Positions 30,001-43,678 of a stretch of 64,000 bases of DNA are shown here, one piece after another. Below the pieces are notes generated by a model, which searched no databases, was not told where the DNA came from, and was given only the letters and a program-made list of their open reading frames with translations. The position numbers and the translations under genes are program-made. The stretch lies in the NCBI RefSeq assembly GCF_000003815.2, contig NC_049984.1:1051888-1115887 (forward strand), in the 5' to 3' direction. The stretch is from Branchiostoma floridae (taxonomy: Eukaryota > Chordata > Leptocardii > Amphioxiformes > Branchiostomatidae). Position 1 is the first letter of the stretch. Every line of letters begins with the position of its first letter.

Positions 30001-33000
30001 CACCTTACACTTACATCTGTACCTCTCTAACCTAGATCTCCATAATACATTCTCCACATATCTTTCTATGAAGGTGTACTTTGGTTAGTGTACTCACCAG
30101 TAGGACATGGTGTGCCCAGGAAGTGAGTGCTGTTCTCCAGACAGTAGAACCCCTCAGGACACACTGAGCACTCCTCCAGCCCCAGCACACTGCTGTAGGT
30201 GCCGGCCTGGCACGGGAGGGGGGCGGCCGTGCCCTCCGGACAGTAGTGACCCAGCGGGCACTGACCTCCGTCTCCTGTAACAGACAGAATCATGAAATGA
30301 ACGAAAGAGTTTGGCTTTAAGGTATTATGCAGACAGTAATAGTAGTCGTATTTGGGACCATATTCCTGTAACACACCAAGCTGCAGTGTATCATGTAGAA
30401 CCAGTTTGAAATACTACTCTCCACCTAACATCACAAAACCCACACATAACAGAAAAGGTGGGATCCTTCGTCCTCTACTGTCTCAGAAAAAAGAAGTTGA
30501 ACCGAACAAGCTAGAAGTTCAAGTTAGCTTTTAGACTAGAGTAGACACATGCTAGGCACTAGGTACGTAGATAGACACATGCTATACTGTTTGTCCGTCC
30601 CCTTTCATGTTACATGTACATGTACCTACAATTAGAACTTGGGAAAGAATTTGCAACGAACGAATAAGTAAGTGCCCACGTACCTGTGTGGTAGGTCTGG
30701 TCCGGACACAGGCAGCCTGTGGAGTTGTTGGTGGAGTTCCACACCTGGCTGCAGGTGTTCGGGGTGCTGGGGTCCGGACGGTTCACTCCTGACCTGCAGT
30801 AGTAACCTAGTGGGGAGGGGGGCACAAACATGAAAGCTTTCACACATAATAATGGAAGGGCCAGTGCTGACGAGAACTTCTTATCCTTTAATACCCTTGC
30901 TACTGTGATTCCTGGTTCAGCCCTTCATACATGTCCAGAAATGGGTGAAATGTACGAAGTTTGGATCAGCCTACGTCACAAGTAATTTCCGACAACTTCT
31001 AGCTTCCGACAACTTCCGACAACCGCTGTCGGCAAAGTTCGGGAAACGTCGACAATTATCTGTGACGTAGCTACGCTAAGTTCGTACATGGGGCGGACCT
31101 AATGTACGATGTACGATGTTCGAAGTTAATATGTTTTCTACTTTGTGGGTTTTGCTAAGTTCGTACATGGGGCGGACCTAATGTACGATGTACGATGTTC
31201 GAAGTTAAGATTTTTCTATTTTGTGGGTTATGCTTAGTTCGTACATGGGGCGGACCTAATGTACGATGTACGATGTACGAAGTTAAGATATATTGATTAT
31301 GCTGTGGGTTATGCTAACTCTGTACGCAGCATTTTATTCTACTTTCACCTGTCGCACATGGTAAATGTAAAACATGTAGAATAACGATGTTTTGTCTGAA
31401 AATAATGAAAATGCAACATGTATTGCATTTATCTTTTGTTGAACATTTATTTTTGATAATTTACAAGGTCAGCAGTCCTGCTCTCTCCAGTTTTCTCTCT
31501 TCTCGAACATTGTGTACGTACATCAACCCTGCCCCTCTGTACTAAGTTAGACTTTTTAAGTTCGTACATCGTACATCGTACATCAACCCTGCCCCTCTGT
31601 ACTAAGTTAGATTTTTTAAGTTCGTACATCGTACATCGTACACCAACCCTGCCCCTGTGTACTAAGTTGGGTTTTTTAAGTTCGTACATCGTACATCGTA
31701 CATCAACCCTGCCCCTCTGTACTAAGTTAGATTTTTTAAGTTCGTACATCGTACATCAACCCTGCCCCTCTGTACTAAGTTAGATTTTTTAAGTTCGTAC
31801 ATCGTACATCGTACATCAACCCTGCCCCTCTGTACTAAGTTAGATTTTTTAAGTTCGTACATCGTACATCGTACATCAACCCTGCCCGTCTGTACTAAGT
31901 TAGATTTTTTTAAGTTCGTACATCGTACATCAACCCTTCCCCTATGTACTAAGTTAGATTTTTTAAGTTCGTACATCGTACATCGTACATCGTACACCAA
32001 CCCTGCCTACCTGTACAAAGTTAGATGACGTCACTTAAAACTTCCGAAGTTTACCGATTACGGTCTATATCTACCTTTAACTTCGTACAAGTTCGTACAA
32101 GTTCGTACACACTAACTTCGTACAATTACCCCTTTTCTGGACATACCTCCAGCCCTTCTGGGTGTTACAAGTCTTTTGGAGCTGATGTGTCCTGTATGAT
32201 TTTCGGCAAAGTCTGTGCCTATTGTGTCACCTTTCACACTAACTACCATTGCCTTTAAGTCGTATTCTAAGTCTGCTGTCATGTTTCATTTATTGACTAT
32301 TTGAACTTGACTTACCAGCTGAGCAGTTCCCAGCAGGTCTTGTCAGGTGAAGGTCGTCGCAGTACGTGCCTCCATCACAAGCCGTGCACTGGCTGGTATC
32401 CCAAAGTCCTCTCTGGTCGCTGTAGGTTCCAGAGGGGCAAGACTGCCAGTCCAATCCTGTCCCTGTGGGGAGGGGGGCAGCGAACAATGACCTCTTAGTA
32501 CACTAAATCAAGGTCAAATAATTCCTAACGCAAAGATTCATGAATTAAACATTTAATTCTAGATTTTGTTTTTGTCAAGTATCAACCAGAAGAAAATTAT
32601 GCTTTAGTTGAATCTAATCAATAATTATTAATAAAATTGGTAAAAATCGTTTTTGTCTTTCCCTGACCTTGGGGGCAGAAGTATCCCTGTGGACAGAGGG
32701 TGGCGGCCATGGTGGCATTCTCGGGTTGCACAGGCAGGCAGTAGTACCCAGCAGGGCAAGGGTCACAGTCAGCAGCTCCTGGGGTGGGGAGGGGAAGGGT
32801 TATCAAACATGTCGTGGATACAGATGAATACACGTCCTTCTATCACGAGGTCAGAGGTCAGCTATAGCAGTGGCACCCACTTTTGGTAGGCTCCTCCGAA
32901 TTTGCGTATTTCCTTTGTTTCCTTATTCTATTTTGCTTCATATTTCAGTTCAGGGCTCACTTTGTTATTGAGACCTACAGGAGCCAGTCCTACTGGCTTT

Positions 33001-36000
33001 ATACTTATGTTACAGTTATCTTTTGCGTTGCTTTGTTCTGCTTGATTTTAGTTGTCATGGGGAGCCTATCGCAGGGTGGTATGCCATACATGTGTAACGC
33101 CTGACACATTGTATCACTCTAGTTTAGGTAACAGACCACAGAAGTTCATTGTACTGACATTTTTTTTGTGATCGCCTGGAAACCCAAGTGCTTTCACCAG
33201 AATGAACATTAATCTTAGATTGTACAGAGCGCGTATCGGCTTATTTGGCCCAATTCCTCAGTTATGCTTGTACAAAGACAACAATGTAAGATGGCGGTTC
33301 TACCAGGTGTTGCTGATTACCATATGTCTCATCCTTACCTCTAACCAAAATGGCATCCTAACGGCAGCCAATCAGGAAAACGAGCTGAAAACAAATCAGT
33401 TAATGCATCATTGGCAAAACGCAAGCCAACAGGTGACAAGCCTGTACCATAAGAATTTACTGACTGAGCAATGTAATGACCAGGTTAACTTGATTTGTCT
33501 GGCATTTGACATCCATCCAAACCCTGGACCAATTAGCAGCACCTGTGGTACCTGCAGTAAGAGAGTCACCAACAAACAAAGAGCTATATGCTGTGATACT
33601 TGCGATACCTGGTTTCATGCGTCTTGTGTAAACCTGTCAACCGAGGACTATGATTATTTGTCAAACAGTAGCGATCAGTGGGATTGTTTTGGTTGTACCA
33701 TGCCAAGTGCATCTCGTTCCTTCTTTGAAGACTGTACTAACCTATCAGAACAGTATCAAGCCAATGATAGCATTTTGTCAGATAATCTAGACTATCAGAC
33801 TGTTTTTGACCAGTTAAAATCAAAAAAGGGTCTCAAAGTAGCACATCTTAATATACGTAGTTTATTACCAAAACTTGATGAGTTAAGAGCCGGCATGATA
33901 CACAATCCCATTGATGTGCTAGCGCTCACGGAAACCTGGTTGGACGCCAGTATTGACGACAATGAATTGTACATATCCAACTACACGCTTTACAGAAAGG
34001 ATAGAGACCGTCATGGGGGTGGCGTGGCTTGTTATGTAAATGATCGTCTGCAACATAATTTGATTTCTGAGTTAACCGATTTTAACATAGAAAACGTCTG
34101 GGTGGAGATTAAATATTCAATAGGGAAACCTATTGTTATTGGTACAGTATACCGCCCACCGAGCGCAACCACACAATTCTTTGATACCCTTGAACCAGCC
34201 ATGACCGCCGCCACGGCGCTATCTGATGAGATTTTTGTACTTGGAGATCTGAATTGTGACACTCTTTCTAAAAGTTCGAGTAAAAAAATAGACAACCTTT
34301 GTAACTTGTTTCAAGCATCTCAACTCATAGATAAGCCAACACGTATTACTGAAAACTCATCTACCTGCATTGATGTCATTATAACAACTAGTCCGGAGAA
34401 TGTTACGGACTATGGTGTGTGCTCGACCGGACTCAGTGACCACTCGTTTATCTACGTCACAAGGAAGGTCAGACAACCAAGAGGTACTCCCAGAACAGCC
34501 ACAGTCCGTTCGTACAGAAACTTCGATGAATCGTCTTTCCAAGAGGAACTGTTTAATGCGCCCTGGAGCAAGGTGGAGGAACACGCTGATGTTAACGGCG
34601 CACTGGACTGTTTTCATTCTATACTACATAACATTTGTGATAAACATGCTCCGTGGGTGACCGTACGTATTCGAGGACACGAGCCACCCTGGATGACGCA
34701 GGAATATCTGTCGTTGGCCCGTGACCGAGATTACTACTTTCACCGAGCTAAAAAGACAAAACAACCAGGGACTTGGGAGACAGCAAAACGATTGCGCAAC
34801 AAATGTAACAATATGGCACAATGCCTGAAGAAAACGTACTACCGAAGTGAAATTGAGTCTAAGCAAAATGATAGTAAAGGCCTTTGGTCAACCTTAAAAA
34901 CACTCTTGCCAGGTCAAACTAAACACGCTGATAAAGTTCCTAAACAAAGTGAAAACAACATTGCAAATGAATTCAATTCATATTTCACTTCCATTGGAGC
35001 CAAACTAGCCGCAGCCTTCTCTAGTGTTTATATGGCAACTATAGGGCCTCCTAAGTCTATGTTTAGTTTTGCCGACATACCAACAGAGTTCACACACCAA
35101 CAATTGCTGAACATCCCTCTTGGCAAGAGCACAGGGGTGGATGGAGTAAGTAGCAGGCTGATCCGCCATGCTGCTCCAGCAATTGCAGCACCACTGACGT
35201 ACATATACAACCTATCACTCTCCACAGGAACAGTACCCACTGGCTGGAAGAAAGCCAAGGTCACACCGCTATACAAAGATGGGGACAAAACTGACTGCAG
35301 TAACTACAGACCTATATCAGTAATTCCATCTTTTATGAAAATATTGGAGAAAGCAATACATACACAAGTCTACAACTTCCTTACCGAGCATAAGATTCTG
35401 AATCCTTCACAGTCAGGTTTCAGACCAAAACACTCAACAACAACAACATTAATCAATGTGACAGACACGATCCTAGATAACATGGACAAGGGGCTTTTGA
35501 CAGGTGCTGTCTTTTTGGACCTGAAAAAGGCCTTCGACACGGTGTCTCATGAAATTCTTCTTGACAAACTACGGATAAATGGCATACAAGACAACGCATT
35601 GCTGTGGTTTGAGTCATACCTGTCAAATAGGTGTCAGGTAACAGTTGTAGACGGCACCATAAGTGATTGTCTTGGTATAGCTGAAGGCGTACCACAAGGG
35701 TCTGTTCTCGGACCGCTATTGTTTATATTGTACATAAATGATATGCCAAACTACATAAGCCATGGTCAAATAGTACTCTATGCTGATGACACAGCACTGT
35801 TTTACGCATCAAAGTCTGTCGCTGATATAAACAGAGCGTTGAATGCAGATCTCTGCAATATTGAGAAGTGGTTGGATGCAAACAGGCTAACTCTCAATGT
35901 CCGTAAATGCAAGTCTATGCTTTTTGGCACTATAAGAAGGCTGCGTCTAGAAACAGAAGAACTAAATCTTACCCTTTCTGGTACTTATTTGGAAGTTGTT

Positions 36001-39000
36001 GCATGTTTTAAATATCTAGGTGTTTGGTTTGATTCCTGTCTTACATGGAGTATACACATTAACAAACTATGCAGTACGGTGTCCTCTAGGTTGGGAGTGT
36101 TAAGACGTTTAGTACCCATTTTACCACCTAAGACACTTTCCATGCTGTTTAACTGTATGATTCTTCCTAAGATTGATTATTGTGATACTGTATGGGGCAA
36201 CTGCGGAAAATCTCTCTCTGACAATCTCCAGAAACTCCAAAACCGTGCAGCACGGCTTGTGTTCGGTCTGTCACGTAGATCACATGTAGATAATGACCAT
36301 CTGTCTACATTAGGTTGGAAATCTCTGGCATCTCGTAGGAAAATGCACCTCCTGCAAACCGTCTTCAAGTCAATCCATCGGCAGTTACCAGAATACTTAC
36401 AAATATTTAACAGAACATCTCACACATACGCAACAAGGCTTAATTCAAACCTATCACTACAACTACCGAAAGTCAGACTTGAATCTGGCCGTAGAAAATT
36501 CGAATACAGGGGTGCATTTTCATGGAACGAGTTGCCGCCAACGGTTAAAGTGGCCAGTTCTGCACTGTCGTTCAAGAAACTGATAAGAAACGGTAATCAC
36601 TGCTGACCCCTGACCTCCTGACCCGGCACTAACTTCGATTAATGAGTTATGATTTTGATTTATGTTTATGTATATATTGTTACTTTGATTTGTTCATTTG
36701 ATTTGTATCTTATTTCTTGTTATGCTATTTTGTGTACAGGGCACAACTGAAAAGCAGAACGCATAGTACTGAGTTGTCCACCCTGTCTAAATAAAACAGA
36801 AATAAATAAATAAATAAATCACTCTGATCGGTACTATTTTGCATCAATTTTCTTCAAATAGTTCTTTTAACATATAGAAAAAAGGAAAACTTAAAGGTGA
36901 TGTAATACAGTAAGTTAATGATCATAGTAGACTCAATTTGAAGCTATTTGGCAATCAGCACTTTTATTTTTCCAGAATCAGATTTAACTTCTGGCCCCAA
37001 AAAGAAAAAGTGCAACATGCAATCAGTACAGCTTTCCTTTTCTGTCTCTCACCTGGGTAGAAAACACACCTGACGGGTGCCTCTCTCACCTGCATAGTTG
37101 TGAAAGTGAAAACATACCTGACAGGTGTCTCTCACCTGGGTTATTTCAAATTGTGAAAGTGAAAACACACCTGACAGCTGTCAGTCTCACCTGAGTAGTT
37201 AGCGAAGGTGCCGCTGGGGCAGGACAGGTAGGTCTGGCTGCCGTTGGGACAGTGGACCCCCTCGTGACAGATGGTGGCGGGGGGGTTGGGGACGACGTCC
37301 CCCCCTGGGCAGTAGTACCCTCCCCAACACTGCTCCGTCACCTGGGTCATCCCTGTCTCAGGACAGTAGAATCCACCTGGGGAGGGGGGCAAAAGTACAA
37401 AATGTAAGATGTAGGTTATAGTCTTTCAACAATTATCTGTATCTGAGCTGAACGGGTATAACTGCCCTTCAGTGTAACATACAAGCTTCTGTGTGTCAGA
37501 TAGTATTCTGTATCACTGTAAGTTACACACTAGCTTTTGCAACTGGTTATAGAAATTATCTGTATCTGTTTAGCAGGTTTCAGTGTAACACACCAGCTTC
37601 TGTATCATTCTGTGCAGCCAGTATTGCCAATGCTATCCTTTCAACATCTAAAGCTGCAATTAGCATTGTGTAGCTTTATTATGTGGCACCAAGTTCCACT
37701 CTACAATGATCGTAAGGATAACTACAACTTGACCGCCTCCATCCTGGCATGAATGTTTTATGCATGGCCAATTAAGGTACATTTGTAACATTTTCCGCTG
37801 TTCAAGCCGACATTTTCCAGTGATTCCCACCTGGACATTGTGTGCAGTTGTCCTGATGGCTGAGCTCCGGAGTGTTGGACCACGAGCCCGCGGCACACGG
37901 GGTTGGGTGAGAACTGCCCTGGGGACAGAAGTGACCCGCGGTGCAGCGGGCAAAAGTTGCAACGTCAGCTCCGCCCTCGCAATAGAAACCTGCGGGCAGA
38001 ATGAGAACGTTGCCACATTTCTCCAAAATAAGACAAAATACATGTAAATTTTCCTTTCAAACAGACCAGCAGTGACTTGCAACATGAAAAGAGCTTTATG
38101 AGTTATTGTACAACAGCTTTGGAACAAAACTAGTATTTTCTCATTCTAAAAACATGATCATAAATGCTTTACCCTCTGAGTGACGTTAAACAGCTAAAAC
38201 AATTAACAACAGATGAGGAGGCAGTGAGGCTCTAAGAAAAGATTTTAAGCATTCTCGCCAGCATCACCCTCATGGTAAATTTTATAGATGTTTGGCACCC
38301 CAATCTGAAGTGGTTATGGACTAATGAGTAGCAGATAGATTTTTGAAACATAATGTTTTTCCTTCTGAATGCAGTTCGTATATCTTGCCTGACCCATACA
38401 ATTCCCGGAGAGTTAAAACATAACATATAAATCAAGAAGCTACAGTAAAGCCCGGGTCACTGTCAGAAACAAACTGTAGTATTCTCACCAGCATCACATT
38501 CCGGCCCTGGCTGTAACACCTATTAGTGTCTTAGTTCAACAAAAACTTTTCAATTTAGCCTAGTTTAAAATCATTGTCTTTTGTGCATTTAGCCTGTAGC
38601 CATAAATATGCAATAAAGTTATCATCATTATTTAAAAAACAACTACTTTCGTATCCTTACCTGCATCACACTCCGGTCCTGGCTGGTCCATTCCCCAGGT
38701 TGGGCAGTACCGCTCTGCCGTGCAGTTCAGACAGTCCGTAACGTCCGTTCTGGTCACGTTCGGGTTATACGTACCGGGCGGACACGCTAGCGGAGACGCG
38801 GTCCCCGCTGGACAGTAGTGACCCACCGGGCACTCGTCTGCATCAGTGCCGAACGTGGGCGTGGAAGAGTTCGACCCCACCTTGCAGAAGTAGCCGGGAC
38901 TGCAGGGTGCAGTGGGCTGGGTAAGGCCCTCGGTATCGCAGTAATGGCCGCCGCTGCAGGGCTGGCAGTCGTCGACTCGCTCGCGGTGTGTCAGGTTACC

Positions 39001-39292
39001 GAAGGTTCCCCGCGGACAGGGGAACTCGTTTGCGAAACGGGTGCCGTTGGGACAGTAGTAGCCTAGACATGGACACAAAGTTCAAAATTGAATTCTTTTA
39101 CCTAATAATGTGGATGATAAAATGTTTTTATGCACTAATATAGTTTTCCACCGTGCTGGGCACAGAGTTGGAGTGAATGTCATATTTTCTCAAGAGTGAG
39201 ATTTGCTCAGTCACTCACTCTTATTTCCTAACACACTCATTCATTCAAACACCCACACAATCACTCACTCTTGGTCAAACACTGATTCACAT

Positions 39293-39334
<42 letters not shown>

Positions 39335-39606
39335 AATACACAGTGTCACACACTCACACTCACTCACTCACACACACACTCATGCACACACTCACTCACA
39401 CACTCATTCACACACTCACTCACACACTCACTTGCACACTCACGCACACACACACACACACACACACACGCACAAATGCACCCACTCACCCTCAGGACAA
39501 TCTGAGTTGTTGTACAGCACGACCGGCTCCTTGACGTTATCACAGTAGTACCCAGCAGGGCAGTCCTCACACTCACTCAAACACCCACAGACATTCACAC
39601 ACACCG

Positions 39607-39646
<40 letters not shown>

Positions 39647-42600
39647 CATCCACTCACCTTCAGGACAAGCTGAGCTGTTGTACAGCACCACCGGCTCCTT
39701 GACGTTATCACAGTAGTACCCAGCAGGGCACTCCTTGCAGCTCCACTGCCCCTCCTGGTCCTGGTACTGTCCCGATGGACAGCGGGTTGGCTGGACACTG
39801 CCAGTTGGGCAGTAGTGGCCTGGCAAAGGAGAAAATGTAAACAATGAAACAAAAAAGGTACAGAATTCCTGGCAACTTTGACCTACAGCCCATTGGTCCT
39901 GGTACTGTACATGTCCAGATGGACAGCGGGTCGGCTGGACGATGCCAGTAATGACCTGGCAAAGGGAAAGTGTAAGCAATGAAATAACGATGGACAGGTA
40001 CAGACTCCCTGGCACATTCGACCTACAGCCCACTGGTCCTGTCCTGATGGACAGCAAGTAGGCATGACACTGCCGGATGGACAGTTATGGCCTGGCAATG
40101 GGGAAGGTGTAAACAATGAAAGTTCAGACCTCCAGGAACTTCTGACCTAAAATAACTGGCAGTGCATGCTTTGTTACATGGTCTGATGGCATTTATTGAT
40201 GGTAAAGGATGATCTGGCATGAACTATCCTAAGGTGGCATTGCCCATAAATGCATCATTCTAGTCTAAGAGATACAAAATTATACATAGGTAAATTAAAA
40301 TGCAAAGCAACATGTCCGCAATTTGTCACATAATGTTTATTAAGCTTTTGGGTTGCATATACTGATCTTCCCAAATTATACCATAAGCTATGGTGCCCTA
40401 GGGCACATCACTAATGCATTTTCAAACAGTCTCAAGTCTAAATGCTGATTTGCCTTGCTGTAGTTTAACAAATACATGCAGATGGGACTCTTGCACAATT
40501 GTAGTGGCAGAACACAGTGGATGATGATAATGCAGGTGAGTTTGTCCACATACCTAGGGTACAGTTGAACTCCTGCGGCGTGGGCACCTCCTGACCCCCG
40601 GGGCAGTAGTACCCCTGGGCGCAGGGGGCGGTGGGCTCGGCCAGGCCGTTCTCCTGGCAGTACATGCCAGCCGTACAGGTCTGACAGTCCGACAGGTCGT
40701 CGTTCCCAGTGCTGTTGAGGAAGTACCCAGGGGGGCAGAGCCGGGGGGTGGGGGAGGCGGGCGGACAGTACGCTCCCTGGGGGCAGATGTCACCTGGAGG
40801 AACACAAAAAAATATGTGTAAACTGGTAAAAAATAAAAATAAAGAGCTCAAGAAGAAATCCTGTAATCACTCCATAGGGGGAAATGCTAGCTAGAGAAAA
40901 AAACTGGAAAAAAAATGCTAGAATTTCTGAGACAAAAAATTACGATTTTCCAATATTTGAATACTTAGTTCTGAGAAAAACCTGTCAAAAAATAAAACAA
41001 TCCAAGAATTTCTCATTAAGTAAACGGCCAACCAAAAGTGCTATAATTTACATGAATTGCAATCAATCATTTGACAGTTTTCCTGAATGTTTTGAACTGT
41101 ATCTTTTTGATGCTCAGTATTTGACTCAGTCCGTACTAGATCCACTGACAGTATCAAAAGTGTGGGAAGTGTTTTACCTGTGACGTTGCCATCTTGTGGG
41201 TTGGACATCACGGCCGTGGACGTACAGTAGAAACCTGGACAAAAATATCACAAGCCAGATAAACATAATATCTTTAAACTGTCTAAGTGTATATCATAAA
41301 CTTAATTCATCTGATATATGCAATCTTTTTTAAACATGAGCGCTTAATGTATCAAAATATAGTAAGAGTAGACGTCTTTCAAATCTGAAGAAAATTGGTG
41401 TCCTCCTTGCCCCCTCAGAGACAGCAAGGTAGGTAGGTTTATAATTTATAATTTTTTATTTATTTATAACATATATGCAGTTAATAAGTTTTCTTAAAGA
41501 AGCTACTTAAGAAATGTCTTAGTGAGGAGGAAGAAGCTCTGTATCTCACCTGGATCACATTCCCCAGACGTCTGGTTCAGGCCGTCCACAGCGCAGAAGT
41601 AGCCTGGGTCGCAGGCCTTGGGGAAGGACGCTCCCTCGGGGCAGTAGTATCCGGCCTGGCACCTGTCTCCGCCCGTCCCGCTGGGGGTGGCTGTGGTGGA
41701 GGCTACGGAGCAGTAGTAGCCTGGGTCGCACAGGCCACTTGGGCTGGATAATCCACTGGTCTCACAGTAGGATCCACCTAAAGGGGAGGGGGGAGGTACA
41801 TTTGTAAGCGTAACAACGCCTGAGCAGTAGTAGCCTGGGTCGCACAGGTCGCTGGGCGCAGACAAGCCACTGGTGTCACATTAGGAACCGCCTAAAGGGG
41901 GGGAAGTAGGGTTATCATTAACCTGTAGTACCCAGGCTATGGAGCAGTGGTAGCCTGGGTTGCACAGGACAGTAACAGTTTGAGTTTACACCAAAAACAA
42001 GACAATTTCAGTACAAGTGTACAGCAAAAACAGGACATTTCAGTACAAGTCTACAACAAAAACAAGCCAGTTTCAGTACAAGTTTACATTAAAAAAAACA
42101 GGCCAGTTTCAGTACAAGTTCACAACAAAAACAGGACCGTTTCAGTACAAGTTCACAATAAAAACAGGACAATTTCAACAACAACAAGTTTACATCAAAA
42201 ACAGGCCAGTTTCAGCACAAGTGTACAACAAAAACAGGGCATTTTCAGTACAAGTTAACAACAAAAACAGGACAATTTCAGTACACGTTTACACCAAAAA
42301 CAGGCCAGTTTCGGTACAATTTCACAACAAAAACAGGACAGTACCTGGACAGGAGACGCAGTCTGCCGGGTCGTAGCTGCCGGTCTGGTTGTTGAAGGTT
42401 CCAGGACTGCAGGGGTTGTCGTTCCCCTGCTGCGTGCCGGCCGGGCAGTAGTGGCCGGAGGGGCAAGGGTTGTCTGCGTAGTCCACGGTGGCGTTCGGAC
42501 AGAAGTAACCTACAGGGATGTCATGGATATATTAAACGCGTTGATATCAATATAAGTCTGTCACACTCCAGAAACCACTAGTACATTATGAATACAACAA

Positions 42601-43646
42601 TCTACAACAATGCATTCCCTCTCAGCGACATCACATTTACCAAACTATTCAGTCAGTAAGTCGAGGACATCAGACGTCTACTCGGGAAGCATGCTGGACC
42701 CTCCTTCTCCACTCCTCCTATCTTCCATCCACTATGTTAATAGTTTTGCACAAATTTCAAAGATCACAGTTCTTCTTCAAACACAACCTTTGCTGGCTTT
42801 GTATCCACTATGTTAGCATTGCCATGGAGTCATTTCCATTTAGATTAAAGAGCGTTAGAAATTATGACTACCATACACAGGCTAGGTTTGAAACATCAGG
42901 AAAATTCTGCAGCTCTGTCAAGTACATGACTTGTATATGTAAGACTTAATGTACTCAAACAGCAGAGCATGCTTCCCAAGTTACTTGTAAAACAAACTGG
43001 GATCAAATCTCGACCTTCTGGTGCAGAAGCAGGGACACTGGCCCGATTCACAGGCCAGCATGCTAGAAATGTTGAAAAGTCGTAAGAATGAGTACAACAT
43101 CTCAATTCTCCCTCACCTTGTTCACATGTGAGGCACTCTGCCATGCCAGTGCTGGGGGCGTATGTGCCCGGGGCGCAGGGGTTGGGGTAGTCAGTCCCGT
43201 TGGGGCAGTAGTGTCCCTGGGGACAGATCCCGCCATAACCCGTCATGGCACCGTCGTGGTACGGACAGTCGGAACTGTTGGACGCCGAGGTGATGTTGTC
43301 TCCATCAGGATTGGCTCTGTCCACCCCGTACACACAGTAGTGACCAGCAGCACACAGACCTGGGGAGGGGGCGATGGTGGGGTTAACAAGCAGCAGTTCA
43401 TTATGCACCAACGAAGATTCTGGTTGGGTAGCAGTGTCTATCAATACTGGTAACATATAGTCTAGAATAATGTCCTTAGTCTTGTTTCTTCGTGGAAGCT
43501 GTCACACTTTTTTCATTATGTTCTTTCTGTACTTTTCTACATCATTTTTTTTGCTAAATACATGTACAGACTAACAAAGACAAGGTTCCAATCAACTCCA
43601 GTTGGGAGAATTTGTTCTAACTTATGTTATCTTAAACTTTTACTTG

Positions 43647-43678
<32 letters not shown>

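Noticed and set aside
31447-32000. Minus-strand reading frames with a 20-residue repeat
   Set aside because: 60-bp minisatellite whose unit is a multiple of three; it does not connect in phase with w39 or w40.
33202-36606. Host gene with a PHD finger
   Set aside because: Domain order, AAAT tail, target duplication and a truncated sibling show it is a LINE.
39297-39645. Plus-strand His/Thr-rich reading frames
   Set aside because: Translation of CA and CACT microsatellites.
41947-42376. Plus-strand Gln/Lys/Asn-rich reading frames
   Set aside because: ~30-bp minisatellite translated by chance on the strand opposite to the gene.
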